Below are positions 29,956 to 40,531 of a stretch of 52,736 nucleotides of DNA, piece after piece (the first letter of the stretch is position 1; each line of letters begins with the position of its first letter). The translations under genes and the position numbers were made by a program. Source of the DNA: Candidatus Atopostipes pullistercoris. GTDB taxonomy: Bacteria > Bacillota > Bacilli > Lactobacillales > Carnobacteriaceae_A. Under the pieces are notes generated by a model. It was not told the DNA's origin, ran no database searches, and saw nothing but the letters and a program-made list of their open reading frames with translations. The DNA lies in NCBI GenBank assembly GCA_019116785.1, contig DXAZ01000001.1, positions 1-52,736 of the forward strand. The letters run 5' to 3'.

Positions 29956-29984
29956 AGTATAGGCTAAACTTTTAATGAAGTCAA
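29956..29984 (-). promoter_or_regulatory. mnt promoter overlapped by a MntR/DtxR-like palindrome
   Basis: Reverse strand TTGACT (29979-29984), 17 bp, TATACT (29956-29961); AGTTTAGCCTATACT near-palindrome covers the -10. Confidence 0.7.
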
Positions 29985-30013
29985 ACTAAAACATCGTTAT
30001 ATGAATTTTTTAA

Positions 30014-30064
30014 ATAAAAAAAATAGCCTTCTAAAATATCTAATAAAAGATATCTAGAAAGCTA
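30014..30064 (-). terminator. Terminator downstream of khpA
   Basis: Reverse strand TAGCTTTCTAGATATC ... AGATATTTTAGAAGGCTATTTTTTTTA. Confidence 0.7.
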
Positions 30065-30079
30065 TCGTTACGGACGAGC

Positions 30080-30325
30080 TTAGTCGACAATTGTTAAACG
30101 GACACGTTTTGGTCCATCATATTGGACACTATAAACAATTGAACGAATTGCTTTTGCAATACGTCCGCGTTTACCAATCACACGTCCAACATCATCCGGA
30201 TGAACAGATAATAAATATTCATGAAAATCATCTGTTTCTTGAAGTTCTAACTTCAACTCTTCGGGATGACTAAGAAGTGCAGTGACAATGGTCGTAATCA
30301 AATTTCTCATTTCTTGGTCTGTCAT
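30080..30325 (-). CDS. khpA: KH-domain RNA-binding protein KhpA
   Basis: 81 aa; VHPDDVGRVIGKRGRIAKAIRSIV; adjacent to rpsP. Confidence 0.94.
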   Translation of the reverse strand: MTDQEMRNLITTIVTALLSHPEELKLELQETDDFHEYLLSVHPDDVGRVIGKRGRIAKAIRSIVYSVQYDGPKRVRLTIVD

Positions 30326-30389
30326 ATTCTCATCCTTATATTTTGAAAAATAACTATTTAGTCATTTTTCAATTATTCATAACTAAAAA

Positions 30390-30674
30390 TTATTTATTTT
30401 TTTTATTTTCTAATTTTTCGTTATGGAATTTTTCCATTAAACCACGGTCAGAAAATAATTTACGAACCGTATCAGATGGTTTTGCACCTTCATGCATCCA
30501 TTTTAAAGCGAGTTCGTCATCAATCTCAACTTCTTTTGGTTCTGCAATTGGATTGTATGTTCCGATAGATTCGATAATGCGACCAGAAATTGGTGCACGA
30601 GAATCAGCAACTACTACACGGTAAAATGGACGTTTTTTAGATCCCATTCTTTTTAAACGAATTTTTACTGCCAT
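30390..30674 (-). CDS. rpsP: 30S ribosomal protein S16
   Basis: [32 protein letters not shown]-like start; ribosome-binding site AGGAGG. Confidence 0.98.
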   Translation of the reverse strand: MAVKIRLKRMGSKKRPFYRVVVADSRAPISGRIIESIGTYNPIAEPKEVEIDDELALKWMHEGAKPSDTVRKLFSDRGLMEKFHNEKLENKKNK

Positions 30675-30835
30675 TTCTATTTCCTCCTAATATTTATTTA
30701 ATCGCTATTCAGTTATCGATTAAACAGAGTTTAGAATTACTTGTTAAGTATATCTACTTGACTTGTTCTAACTCACAAAAACTATAATAACATGGACAAA
30801 GAAACATGTAAAGCTTTTTTTCTTTACAAGAAAAA

Positions 30836-30866
30836 AGAGTATCATCTTTCGTGAGATACCCTTTTA
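30836..30866 (-). terminator. Terminator downstream of ffh
   Basis: GAGTATCATCTTTCGTGAGATACCC hairpin with T run on the reverse strand. Confidence 0.6.
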
Positions 30867-30871
30867 AAATC

Positions 30872-32314
30872 TTATTTTCTACGTTTTATCTTTTTACGTT
30901 TTTTACGTTTTTTATGTGGTCTGGGAACTCCTCCGCCCAATCCTTGTAGTGGATTTCCGCCACCACCGAAACCTTTTTTTCCACCAAACATTTTATCTAA
31001 ACCTTTAGGCATTTTACCACCAGATATGCCTGACATCATTTCTCGAGTTTGTTTGAATTGTTTAATTAAACGGTTTACTTCATTTAGTGATCGTGCTGAT
31101 CCTGCTGCTACTCGACGACGACGACTTTGATTTAATAAATCAGGATTTTCTCGTTCAGCAGGCGTCATGGACATAACAATTGCTTTCATATAATCTAGTT
31201 CTTTTTCATCCATTTCAAATTCGTCCATACCCGGAATATTCCCGACACCTGGAATCATTTTTAATAAGTCATCTAAAGGCCCCATATTACGCATTTGATC
31301 CATCTGTTCAATGAAATCATTAAAATCATAACGGTTTTCTGCCATCTTTTGAGCAAGTTCTTCCGCTCTCTTCTCATCAACTTCTTCTTGAGCACGTTCA
31401 ATTAAAGTGAGTAAATCTCCCATACCCAAAATACGATTAGCCATTCGATCTGGATAAAATGGTTCTAAAGCATCTAATTTTTCTCCAGTACCTGTAAACT
31501 TAATCGGTTTACCAGTAACTTTTCGAATAGATAGAGCTGCTCCACCACGTGTATCTCCGTCTAATTTAGTTAAAATTACACTGGAAATATCTAATTGACT
31601 ATTGAATGAATCCGCAACATTTACTGCATCCTGCCCCGTCATTGCATCAACGACTAAGAAAATTTCTTCAGGATCTACGGCAGTTTTTATTTCTTTCAAT
31701 TCGGTCATTAAAACTTCATCAATGTGTAAACGTCCGGCTGTATCAATAATGACAAGGTCACGATTTTGCGCTTTGGCTTCTTCTACCCCTTTTTTTGCAA
31801 TTTCTACCGGACTTACTTGGTCTCCCATCGTAAAAACAGGAATATTTAGCTGTTCACCAATCGTTTGTAACTGGTCGATTGCCGCCGGACGATAAACATC
31901 CGCTGCAATCAGCATAGGTTTCATCTTTCTATTTTTTCTTAAAAAGTTTGCAAGTTTACCAGCCGTTGTTGTTTTACCAGCACCTTGTAAACCTGTCATC
32001 ATATAAACGGTCGGTGGAATATCAGAAGTAACCACTTCTTCTTGCTCTCCACCCATTAACTCAGAAAGCTCATCGTAAACAATCTTTACAACTTGCTGTC
32101 CTCCGTTAAGACTTTCAAGTACCTCTTCTCCTATCGCTTTCTCTCGAACATTATTAACAAATTCTCTTACTACTTTATAGTTTACGTCCGCTTCTAGTAA
32201 AGCTAAACGGACCTGACGCATCGCGTCTTGAACATCTTGCTCTGAAACCTTTCCTTTTTTACGTAAAGATGAAAAGGCATCTTGCAAACGTCCTGTTAAA
32301 CCTTCAAAGGCCAT
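30872..32314 (-). CDS. ffh: Signal recognition particle protein Ffh
   Basis: NG domain GLQGAGKTTTAGKLA, DTAGRLHID, M domain, basic C-terminal tail. Confidence 0.98.
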   Translation of the reverse strand: MAFEGLTGRLQDAFSSLRKKGKVSEQDVQDAMRQVRLALLEADVNYKVVREFVNNVREKAIGEEVLESLNGGQQVVKIVYDELSELMGGEQEEVVTSDIPPTVYMMTGLQGAGKTTTAGKLANFLRKNRKMKPMLIAADVYRPAAIDQLQTIGEQLNIPVFTMGDQVSPVEIAKKGVEEAKAQNRDLVIIDTAGRLHIDEVLMTELKEIKTAVDPEEIFLVVDAMTGQDAVNVADSFNSQLDISSVILTKLDGDTRGGAALSIRKVTGKPIKFTGTGEKLDALEPFYPDRMANRILGMGDLLTLIERAQEEVDEKRAEELAQKMAENRYDFNDFIEQMDQMRNMGPLDDLLKMIPGVGNIPGMDEFEMDEKELDYMKAIVMSMTPAERENPDLLNQSRRRRVAAGSARSLNEVNRLIKQFKQTREMMSGISGGKMPKGLDKMFGGKKGFGGGGNPLQGLGGGVPRPHKKRKKRKKIKRRK

Positions 32315-32319
32315 TCGAG

Positions 32320-32670
32320 TTAGTTCTCCTCTCTGTTTGAATCTTGAATTATATCTTTAATGAGTTTATTTAATTGCTCATCTTCTTTGTAATTTTTTTC
32401 AAGATATTCTTTTATACTATTTAGCACTTCACTTCGACGTTCGAATTCTTTCACTAAATGAAGTTTATTTTCATAATCAAGTAACATATCTTCTGTACGT
32501 CGAAGGCTATCATAAACTGCTTGCCTACTTACTCCGTAATTATCAGCAATTTCAGCCAATGTATAATCTTCTTCGTAATAATCTGACATATATTGTTTTT
32601 GTTTTGAAGTTAGTAACTCACCATAAAAAGAAAATAATTGATTCATTTTTAATGTTTTTTCTAATTCCAT
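32320..32670 (-). CDS. ylxM: YlxM family HTH protein
   Basis: [30 protein letters not shown]; between ftsY and ffh. Confidence 0.93.
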   Translation of the reverse strand: MELEKTLKMNQLFSFYGELLTSKQKQYMSDYYEEDYTLAEIADNYGVSRQAVYDSLRRTEDMLLDYENKLHLVKEFERRSEVLNSIKEYLEKNYKEDEQLNKLIKDIIQDSNREEN

Positions 32671-32694
32671 TATTATCCTGATTTCTTTTTTCTT

Positions 32695-33696
32695 CTAACT
32701 GACTAAATCTTTAAATAGACCATAAGCAAATTTCTCTGAACTAAATTCATGAAGATCATTCATTGACTCGCCTAGGCCAACAAATTTAACAGGAATATTC
32801 AGCTCTTTACCGATTGCTAGAACTATTCCACCTTTTGCTGTCCCATCCATTTTGGTTAAGGCGATTCCCGTAATATTTGTGACTTCACGGAATTGTTTTG
32901 CTTGATTTAAAGCGTTTTGACCAGTGGTTGCATCCAAAACCAATAATGTTTCATGAGGTGCATCTGGAATTTCTCGCTCAATCACACGATTCATTTTTGC
33001 TAGTTCATCCATCAAATTTTTCTTATTCTGTAAACGTCCAGCAGTATCTACAAGGAGATAATCTATATTTTTTTCTTCTGCTTGTTTTAAAGCATCAAAT
33101 ACGACTGCCGAAGGATCTCCACCTTGTACTGTTGAAACAACCTCTGCACCTACTCTGTCTCCCCAAACTTCAAGCTGTTGAATGGCTCCTGCTCGAAAGG
33201 TATCTCCTGCAGCCAACATAACAGAGTTTCCTTCTTCTATAAGTTGATGAGCTAATTTAGCGATGGTGGTTGTTTTTCCTACACCATTTACTCCCACAAA
33301 TAAAAGAACAGTTAAGCCATTTGGGTTTTTGTTAAACTCAATGTAGTCAGGGTTAGTTTCTTCGTACATCTCAATCATTGTCTTAACCAAAACACGTTCA
33401 GCATCTTCTACGGTTCGAATATTTTCAACTTTAGCTTCATAACGCATCTTATCAGAAATTTCCATCGTTGCTTCAAACCCAACGTCTGATTCAATAAGAA
33501 GGTCTTCTAACTCTTCAAAAAATTCCTCATCTTCATAACGGAAATTAGCCATCATTTCTTTGAAACGACGTGTGAATGATTTACGAGGTTTTTCTAACCC
33601 CTCTTCATAAGTGGACAATTCTTGTTGTTCAACTTTATTTTCTTGTTGTTGTTCTTCTTCAGTGAAAACTGATTTAATTCGATCAAATAAACTCAA
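32695..33696 (-). CDS. ftsY: SRP receptor FtsY
   Basis: GVNGVGKTTTIAKLA, DTAGRLQNKKNLMDEL. Confidence 0.97.
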   Translation of the reverse strand: MSLFDRIKSVFTEEEQQQENKVEQQELSTYEEGLEKPRKSFTRRFKEMMANFRYEDEEFFEELEDLLIESDVGFEATMEISDKMRYEAKVENIRTVEDAERVLVKTMIEMYEETNPDYIEFNKNPNGLTVLLFVGVNGVGKTTTIAKLAHQLIEEGNSVMLAAGDTFRAGAIQQLEVWGDRVGAEVVSTVQGGDPSAVVFDALKQAEEKNIDYLLVDTAGRLQNKKNLMDELAKMNRVIEREIPDAPHETLLVLDATTGQNALNQAKQFREVTNITGIALTKMDGTAKGGIVLAIGKELNIPVKFVGLGESMNDLHEFSSEKFAYGLFKDLVS

Positions 33697-33785
33697 TCAG
33701 GTCAACCTCTTTTCTATACTTTTGTAATAGTCTCTACTAAATTGTACCATAGAACCTTTTTAATTTAAATTAAGGGCTTAACTGT

Positions 33786-34634
33786 TTAATCAAGAGGTGA
33801 ATGATCATTTAATACAAATTTATAAAGAGCTTGTGCTACTCCATGATGATCATTTGATTGAGTTATAAAATCAGCTGCTTCTTTTACGCGGTCTATTGCA
33901 TTTTCCATAGCCACTCCAAAGCCAGCATTCTCAACTAAAGATAAATCATTTTCCTGATCTCCAATTCCCATGATCTCTTCTTTTTCCAGCCCTAACATTT
34001 CTCCTAAAATTCGCATCGCAAAACCTTTATCTACATTTTTAGGCAATACTTCTAAAATAAAAGGTTGTGATTTATAAATATTATACTTTTCATGATAATG
34101 TGCAGGAATTTTTGGGATAATTGCATCCAATTCCTCACTCGGTCTAGAAATTACAATTTTATTAATCGTGAATGGATCAGGCAAATGATCCATCGCAATT
34201 TCTTTAAGCTGAAGAGCATTTTGTTTAGGAACATACCGATTAGTAGATGTGTAATGTGATTGGACTCCAACAGGATATGGTGGCTCATAAATGTAATCTA
34301 GATCAATGAAATTAACAGGCATATTTAACTGCTTTGCCATTTCATAAATATCTAAACATTCTGCTCGATTAAAGGTTAATTCGTTTATAACTTCACCACT
34401 TTTAGTCTTTTGTATCAACCCACCATTGTAAGTAATTGCAATATCTTCATCATCTAACAAATCAGCTTCTTGTAATAAATGTTGCATAGATCGTAAAGGA
34501 CGTCCCGTACATAAGACAATATGAACCCCTTGTTCTTTTGCCTTTTTAATTGCTATACGATTCTCTTCAGATAACGTTCGATCTGAATTTAGTAATGTCC
34601 CGTCTAAGTCTATTGCTACTAACTTTATTTCCAT
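33786..34634 (-). CDS. Cof-type HAD-superfamily hydrolase
   Basis: VAIDLDGTLLNSDRTLS and GIGDQENDLSLVENAGFGVAMENA. Confidence 0.88.
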   Translation of the reverse strand: MEIKLVAIDLDGTLLNSDRTLSEENRIAIKKAKEQGVHIVLCTGRPLRSMQHLLQEADLLDDEDIAITYNGGLIQKTKSGEVINELTFNRAECLDIYEMAKQLNMPVNFIDLDYIYEPPYPVGVQSHYTSTNRYVPKQNALQLKEIAMDHLPDPFTINKIVISRPSEELDAIIPKIPAHYHEKYNIYKSQPFILEVLPKNVDKGFAMRILGEMLGLEKEEIMGIGDQENDLSLVENAGFGVAMENAIDRVKEAADFITQSNDHHGVAQALYKFVLNDHSPLD

Positions 34635-34667
34635 TCATTAATCTCCTTATATAAATCTCTTTGTTTA

Positions 34668-37600
34668 TCAAGAGACCCCATCCATTTGTTGCGCTTCATT
34701 TAAACTAACAGAAACAATTTTGGAAATTCCGCGCTCTTGCATCGTAACTCCATACAGTTGATTTGAATGTTCCATCGTTCCCTTACGATGCGTAATTACA
34801 ATAAACTGTGTATCATCTTCAAAATTTTCTAAATATTGCCCAAAACGGACAACATTTGCATCATCTAAAGCGGCTTCTGCCTCATCCAAAATACAGAAAG
34901 GAATAGGATTTACATGAATAATTGCAAATAATAAAGAAATTGCAGTTAAAGCTCGCTCTCCTCCTGAAAGTAAACTCAAACGAGTTAATCTTTTTCCAGG
35001 TGGCTGAGCAATAATTTCTATTCCTGTTTCCAATAAATTATCTGGTTCATTCAAGATAAGCTCTGCATTCCCTCCACCAAACATTTTAGGAAAAACAACT
35101 GAAAATTCTTCTTGAATTCGATCAAAAGTTTCTTTAAATTGTTTTTCGACAATTGAATCCATTTCGTCCATGGTGTTGTATAGATTCGTTTTTGCTTCAA
35201 TTAAATCATCTTGTTGTTGCGTTAAGAATCGAAAACGATCATCCACATTTTTATATTCATCAATCGAATTTAAGTTTACTGGACCTAATTCTTCAATACC
35301 TTTTTTCAATAATTTAACTTGCTTTTTTGCTTTTTCCAATTCAATTTCTGGAAAATCTAATAGGCGCGCTTCTTCATAACCTATTTTATATTCATCGACT
35401 AGATATTCTAAATAGTGATCCATTCGTACATCATTTTGAGATAATCGAATATCAACTTTTGATTTTTCATCCAGCAAATATTGATTTCGTCCGCTTCGTT
35501 GGCTCAATTGCTCTGATAAATTCTCTTTAGTTTTATTTTCATCTTCATAATTTTTTCGAATTTCTTTTTGTTGATCTAAAAGCTCACTTTCGTCTTTAAT
35601 ATACTGATTTAATACATCCTCAAGTTCTTCTTTAGAGCCAACCTCAAGTTCTTCATCAAAAGATTGAATATCTAATTTTAAACTAGAGATTTGATCCTCA
35701 ACTTGAGAAATTTGTTCTTCAATATATTGACGATTTGCTTGAACAGATGCTAAAGATTCCCGTATATCACTACGTTTATCATTTTTTAAAGCAATTTCTT
35801 GATTTAATCTTTCTTTTTCTTTATCAATAGTTTCTTGTTCACTAGATAATAATTGCATGCTTTCGTTTGATTCTTTCACTTTTTTTGAGATAGTTTGTAA
35901 TGAATCTTCAGTTTCTTTTAGTTGCTCAATATATGAGTCATAAATATGATTCGTTTCGTTCATCTCAAAAGAAGTTGCTTTTAATTCACGTTCTAAGCTT
36001 GTCACTTGTTCAGAAAGATTGCTTAATTCATTTTTTAAATGTTGTTCTTCTAAACGTTTATCTTCTCCTAAAACACGAATTTTTTCTACTTCTTGTTCTA
36101 GATTATCTTTTTCTCTTTCAATTTTATTTCTATTATTTATTAATTGTTCAAGTAGTTTTTCATTTTCTGAAATAAATTTCGTTAGAGACTCTAACTCAAC
36201 CTTATGAGAAAATATAGGATTTTTATTATTTTGACGTCCTCCACCAGTCATAGAGCCTCCAGCATTTATTACATCACCCTCTAAAGAAACTACACGGTTT
36301 CTATATTGAATCAAACGTGCAATTTTATTGGCGGATTCTAAAGAGTCTGCAATAATAGTTTGCCCTAATAAATTATCGATAATACTTTGTACCCTGTTAT
36401 CATTTGTTACTAGCTCATTAGCTATCCCTATGAAACCAGGCATTTGGGCAATTTGATTTTTAACTTTTGGAGAAAGATTTCTAGCTTTAATTGTAGATAA
36501 AGGAAGAAAAGTAGCTCGACCCTTTTTGGCTTGTTTTAAATAATTAATTGCATCTCGTGCTGATTTTTCATTTTCAACTACGATAAATTGGCTACTGCTT
36601 CCAAGCACGGTATCTATTGCTTGCACGTATTTATTAGGAATCTCCATCAATTCTGCAACAGTTCCTATAATTCCATCTAAATGATCTTTTTGTTTCATGA
36701 CTGCTCGAACGCCTGCATAATACCCCGCATAATTGTCTTGCATTTCTTTTAGACTTGATTGCTTAGCTTTTGCTCGTTCAAGTTCATTCGTTGTTTCATT
36801 CACTCGCGCATTTCGAATACGTAAATCTTCTCTACTTTCATTGAGTGACTGTTCGGTGGTTTCATAGTCATTTAGTAAAGAGAATAATTCTTCGGTAATT
36901 TTCTCGTAAATTTCTTGTTTGTTGTTTAATACATCTTTTTTCTTTTTTATATTTTGCTTTAGTTTTGTGACCTTATCAGAAGCTTTTTGCATATCTTTAT
37001 TACTACGCTTCAGCTCTTGTTCCATGTAGTTTTTTTCATTTTTTAAAGAAGTTTGCTGCTGCAACAATTCAATATAATTCGCACGCAAATCTTCCATTTG
37101 AGACTCTTTGTCCCCTTCAAGATAAGCACTTTTATTCTTTAGCTCTTCGATTTCTTTTTTGATTTCATTTAATGCTTGCTCTTTAGTTGTACAATCCAAA
37201 TGAGTTTGTTCTAACTCTTTATTTAATTGACTCTTTCGTTTTGTCAATTGTTCAATTGAAGTTTCTTTTTCTTTGATAAACGCTTCTCGATGTCGAGCCT
37301 TTTCATCAAATAAATTAAGAGCGGCTTCGGTACGTTCCTTTTCTCGAACAACCTGAATTAACTTATGATTTATATCTTCTCTTAATTCTTCAATAGCTGT
37401 TAATTTATCTACTTGTTCTATTTGTTTTTGTTCTAATTCTTTAATTTCTTTAACCACTAATTCTAAATCATGCTCTAATTGTTCTTTTTTATGGCTATCT
37501 TCTTTAATCTTTTCCGTTAAGTGTTGAATCTGCCATACGGTAACACTTATATCTAGATCTGTTAATTTTTCTTTTTGATCTAAAAAGGAATGCGCAATAT

Positions 37601-38228
37601 CTGCTTGTTTTTTCAATGGGGCTAATTGAGATTCAAGTTCGTATAAAATATCTTGCACACGGTCTAAATTATCTTGTGTTTGTTCTAATTTTTTTTCTGC
37701 CTCTTGTTTACGAACCTTATATTTGTAAACTCCAGCCGCTTCTTCAAAAATCCCTCGACGATCTTCTGGTTTTGAGTTAAATATGGCTTCTACTTTCCCC
37801 TGAGAAATAATTGAAAAAGACTCTTTTCCTAAACCAGAGTCCATGAATAAATCTACGATATCACGTAAGCGACATTCTTGTTGGTTAATCATGTACGTCG
37901 AATCGCCTGTTCTAGATATTCGACGCAAAACACTTACTTCCTCATAATCAATCCCTAAATAATTATCTGAGTTGTCTAAAATCAACTCAACTTCAGCAAT
38001 ATTTAGCGGTTTTCGTTTATTGGTTCCAGAGAAGATGACATCATTCATTCGATCCCCACGTAAGGTTTTAGCAGATTGTTCGCCCATTACCCAACGGATT
38101 GCTTCAATAATATTTGATTTACCACTTCCATTTGGACCAACGATAGCAGTAACGCCTTGGTTAAATTCCAATGTTGTTTTTTCTGGGAATGATTTAAATC
38201 CCTTCAATATTATTTTCTTTAACTGCAC
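34668..38228 (-). CDS. smc: Chromosome segregation protein SMC
   Basis: 1186 aa; GPNGSGKSNIIEAIRWVMGEQSAKTLRG, hinge GGSMTGGG, LLSGGERALTAISLLFAI. Confidence 0.98.
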   Translation of the reverse strand: MQLKKIILKGFKSFPEKTTLEFNQGVTAIVGPNGSGKSNIIEAIRWVMGEQSAKTLRGDRMNDVIFSGTNKRKPLNIAEVELILDNSDNYLGIDYEEVSVLRRISRTGDSTYMINQQECRLRDIVDLFMDSGLGKESFSIISQGKVEAIFNSKPEDRRGIFEEAAGVYKYKVRKQEAEKKLEQTQDNLDRVQDILYELESQLAPLKKQADIAHSFLDQKEKLTDLDISVTVWQIQHLTEKIKEDSHKKEQLEHDLELVVKEIKELEQKQIEQVDKLTAIEELREDINHKLIQVVREKERTEAALNLFDEKARHREAFIKEKETSIEQLTKRKSQLNKELEQTHLDCTTKEQALNEIKKEIEELKNKSAYLEGDKESQMEDLRANYIELLQQQTSLKNEKNYMEQELKRSNKDMQKASDKVTKLKQNIKKKKDVLNNKQEIYEKITEELFSLLNDYETTEQSLNESREDLRIRNARVNETTNELERAKAKQSSLKEMQDNYAGYYAGVRAVMKQKDHLDGIIGTVAELMEIPNKYVQAIDTVLGSSSQFIVVENEKSARDAINYLKQAKKGRATFLPLSTIKARNLSPKVKNQIAQMPGFIGIANELVTNDNRVQSIIDNLLGQTIIADSLESANKIARLIQYRNRVVSLEGDVINAGGSMTGGGRQNNKNPIFSHKVELESLTKFISENEKLLEQLINNRNKIEREKDNLEQEVEKIRVLGEDKRLEEQHLKNELSNLSEQVTSLERELKATSFEMNETNHIYDSYIEQLKETEDSLQTISKKVKESNESMQLLSSEQETIDKEKERLNQEIALKNDKRSDIRESLASVQANRQYIEEQISQVEDQISSLKLDIQSFDEELEVGSKEELEDVLNQYIKDESELLDQQKEIRKNYEDENKTKENLSEQLSQRSGRNQYLLDEKSKVDIRLSQNDVRMDHYLEYLVDEYKIGYEEARLLDFPEIELEKAKKQVKLLKKGIEELGPVNLNSIDEYKNVDDRFRFLTQQQDDLIEAKTNLYNTMDEMDSIVEKQFKETFDRIQEEFSVVFPKMFGGGNAELILNEPDNLLETGIEIIAQPPGKRLTRLSLLSGGERALTAISLLFAIIHVNPIPFCILDEAEAALDDANVVRFGQYLENFEDDTQFIVITHRKGTMEHSNQLYGVTMQERGISKIVSVSLNEAQQMDGVS

Positions 38229-38282
38229 AAAATACTTCTCCTTTACCCAAAGAATCTTTTATTTTTTCAATTCAGCATAATT

Positions 38283-38972
38283 TTATTTTAACGAATCGTA
38301 TGCTTCTTTTGCGGCAGCTTGTTCAGCTCTTTTTTTAGAGCTTCCAACACCAATGCCCATAATATCTCCTTCGATCAGTACAGCCACTTTAAATTGACGA
38401 GCATGATCTGGTCCAGTAGTTTCAATCACTTGATATTCTATTTGGACGATTCCATCACGCTGCATCCATTCTTGCAAGGCTGTTTTAAAATCCATCCCAT
38501 GCGAGAAATCACCCGCTGATATTTTTGGAAAAAGAGCTTGTTTTAGAATATTTCTTGCTTGTTTTGTTCCTTGATCTAAATAAACTGCTCCGATGAAAGC
38601 TTCAAAGACATCACATAATAAAGAAATTCGAGAACGTCCATTTGATTGTTCTTCTCCTTTTCCTAATAAAATAAAATTTTGTAAATCGTAATCTAAAGTT
38701 AATTGAGCAAGCGATTCTGCTCGTACAGCAGCAGCACGCATCTTAGTGAGATGCCCTTCTGGCAATTCTTTATATTCTTTATAAAGGTAATCAGAAACGA
38801 TTAATTCAATCACAGCATCCCCCAAAAATTCGAGTCTTTCCAAATGCTCTATATGTTCTTCACGGTGATCATTCGCATAGGATGAATGTGTAAATGCAGT
38901 ATATAATAACTCTTCGTTATGAAAAGTAATATTAAATTTTTCTTTTACATATTCTGAAATGTTTTTATTCAT
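38283..38972 (-). CDS. rnc: Ribonuclease III
   Basis: LERLEFLGDAVIEL, C-terminal dsRBD. ORF opens at 39041; start at 38972 (MNKNISEYVKEKF) preferred. Confidence 0.95.
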   Translation of the reverse strand: MNKNISEYVKEKFNITFHNEELLYTAFTHSSYANDHREEHIEHLERLEFLGDAVIELIVSDYLYKEYKELPEGHLTKMRAAAVRAESLAQLTLDYDLQNFILLGKGEEQSNGRSRISLLCDVFEAFIGAVYLDQGTKQARNILKQALFPKISAGDFSHGMDFKTALQEWMQRDGIVQIEYQVIETTGPDHARQFKVAVLIEGDIMGIGVGSSKKRAEQAAAKEAYDSLK

Positions 38973-39123
38973 TTTTTCACCTACTTTCTTTTTTACATCT
39001 TTTCTATTATACGCGAAGCTCCACAAAAAAGAAACACTCAAGTTCGTCCCATTTTATTTTAAAGCTTAAATTGTTTTATTTTATAAAAGAATGCTTAAGA
39101 ATATAGATATTTATTAATAATCT

Positions 39124-39471
39124 TTAAAGCTCTTCATCTTTTTCATCATCTTCCTCATCATCCACTTCTTCAAAATCTCGATCAATGTTATGGTAAGAGG
39201 TATTTTTTCTATTCTCAAAATCTCGATGCCAATCCTTCGTGGAATCTACATTTTTATATCTTGATTGTTTTCCATTATCATTATTCACTATAAATCTTCT
39301 AAAGATCCACACCACAATTGCTAATAATACAATCATCCAAAAATATTTAAAGAAAATGTACAGACTTCCTCGAATAATAAAAGACAGAATCATTAAACCA
39401 ATGAGCAAACCTAAAAATGAACAGCCAAAGCCGAAAGTTCCTGGGCGATTATTGTTATTATTATAATACAT
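39124..39471 (-). CDS. Small membrane protein with Asn-rich N-terminus and acidic C-terminus
   Basis: 115 aa; MYYNNNNNRPG, two hydrophobic segments, DEEDDEKDEEL tail; RBS AGGAGGAAG. Confidence 0.6.
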   Translation of the reverse strand: MYYNNNNNRPGTFGFGCSFLGLLIGLMILSFIIRGSLYIFFKYFWMIVLLAIVVWIFRRFIVNNDNGKQSRYKNVDSTKDWHRDFENRKNTSYHNIDRDFEEVDDEEDDEKDEEL

Positions 39472-39487
39472 AATGACACTTCCTCCT

Positions 39488-39508
39488 CTTATAGTCTAAA
39501 TCTATAAG
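39488..39508. repeat. Inverted repeat in the 5' region of the small membrane protein gene
   Basis: CTTATAG-N7-CTATAAG, perfect 7-bp arms. Confidence 0.6.
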
Positions 39509-39665
39509 ATTTATTTCAACTTTTATTTTACCATATAAATAGTATTTGATAAACAAAGGGATTAAGTCGCTAGTGTTATGGTTTTATATTTTTAATAAAA
39601 TATAGAACACATATATTTTTACTCGTCTTTATGATAAAGTATGATTATGCATAAGGAGTGATAGA

Positions 39666-40505
39666 ATGATTACTATAGGATTAACCGGTTGGAGCGACCA
39701 TCCGCTAATTGCACCAAATCGTCAGAGAAAATTAGAAGATTATGCGAGTCACTTCCCTTTTGTTGAAATGGATACAAGTTTTTACGGGATTCCTTCAGAA
39801 AAAAGTATCCATTCTTGGATAGACAAAACACCTGATGCCTTTCAATTTATCCCAAAAGCCTATAGTCCAATGACTTTACATAAACCATGGGAACAAGAAT
39901 TTTCCAACATAACTGAACTTTTTGATACTTTCAAAGTACGCTTTTATCCTTTAGTAAAAGAAAAAAGAGTCAAGGCTTTTCTTTTTCAATTTCCACCTTT
40001 TTTTCATTATAACCAAAAAAATATTGACTATTTATATACTGTCGGTCACCAAATGGGGGCTTTACCAGTTGCTATAGAATTTCGACATCCTAGCTGGTTT
40101 CAACCAAAAAACAAAAAACATACCCTAAATATCCTGAAGGAGAATTTCTTTAGTTATACAGTGGTGGACCAACCACAAACACCGGGAAATAGTATCCCTA
40201 CTTTATTAGAAGTTACAAATTCTCAGTTAGCACTTTATCGTTTACATGGTCAAAATTACTCAGGTTGGCTGAACGCAAATGAAGATCCGGATTGGCGAAA
40301 GACAAGAACTTTATATGATTATAATCTGGAAGAATTACAAAATATTCAAAAAAATACTGAAAAACTTGCCAAACAAGTTGAAGAAGTCGCTGTTATTTTT
40401 AACAATAATTCTGGAGGACATGCTGCGAAAAATGCCAAAGAATTACAAAAAATGATGGGACTCGATTTTGAAGGTTTAAATCCTCAACAATTGGATCTCT
40501 TTTAA
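39666..40505 (+). CDS. DUF72 domain protein (YunF-like)
   Basis: ITIGLTGWSDHP, FVEMDTSFYGIPS, YRLHGQNYSGW, VIFNNNSGGHAAKNA. Confidence 0.88.
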   Translation: MITIGLTGWSDHPLIAPNRQRKLEDYASHFPFVEMDTSFYGIPSEKSIHSWIDKTPDAFQFIPKAYSPMTLHKPWEQEFSNITELFDTFKVRFYPLVKEKRVKAFLFQFPPFFHYNQKNIDYLYTVGHQMGALPVAIEFRHPSWFQPKNKKHTLNILKENFFSYTVVDQPQTPGNSIPTLLEVTNSQLALYRLHGQNYSGWLNANEDPDWRKTRTLYDYNLEELQNIQKNTEKLAKQVEEVAVIFNNNSGGHAAKNAKELQKMMGLDFEGLNPQQLDLF

Positions 40506-40531
40506 ATTTATTTTAAGAAAGGACTTAACCA

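Noticed and set aside
30872-30990. Very basic Ffh tail (PRPHKKRKKRKKIKRRK)
   Set aside because: Gly-rich and Lys/Arg-rich Ffh tails are common in Lactobacillales; not unusual enough.
31602-31895. Ser/Thr-rich ORF antisense to ffh
   Set aside because: Codon shadow of the conserved GTPase domain; no independent support.
33786-34634. HAD hydrolase as a foreign insertion between smc and ftsY
   Set aside because: A Cof-type hydrolase at this position is familiar from other Lactobacillales, so not treated as novel.
35170-36207. Cluster of short forward ORFs antisense to smc
   Set aside because: Hydrophobic or Ser/Phe-rich shadows of the smc coiled-coil codons.
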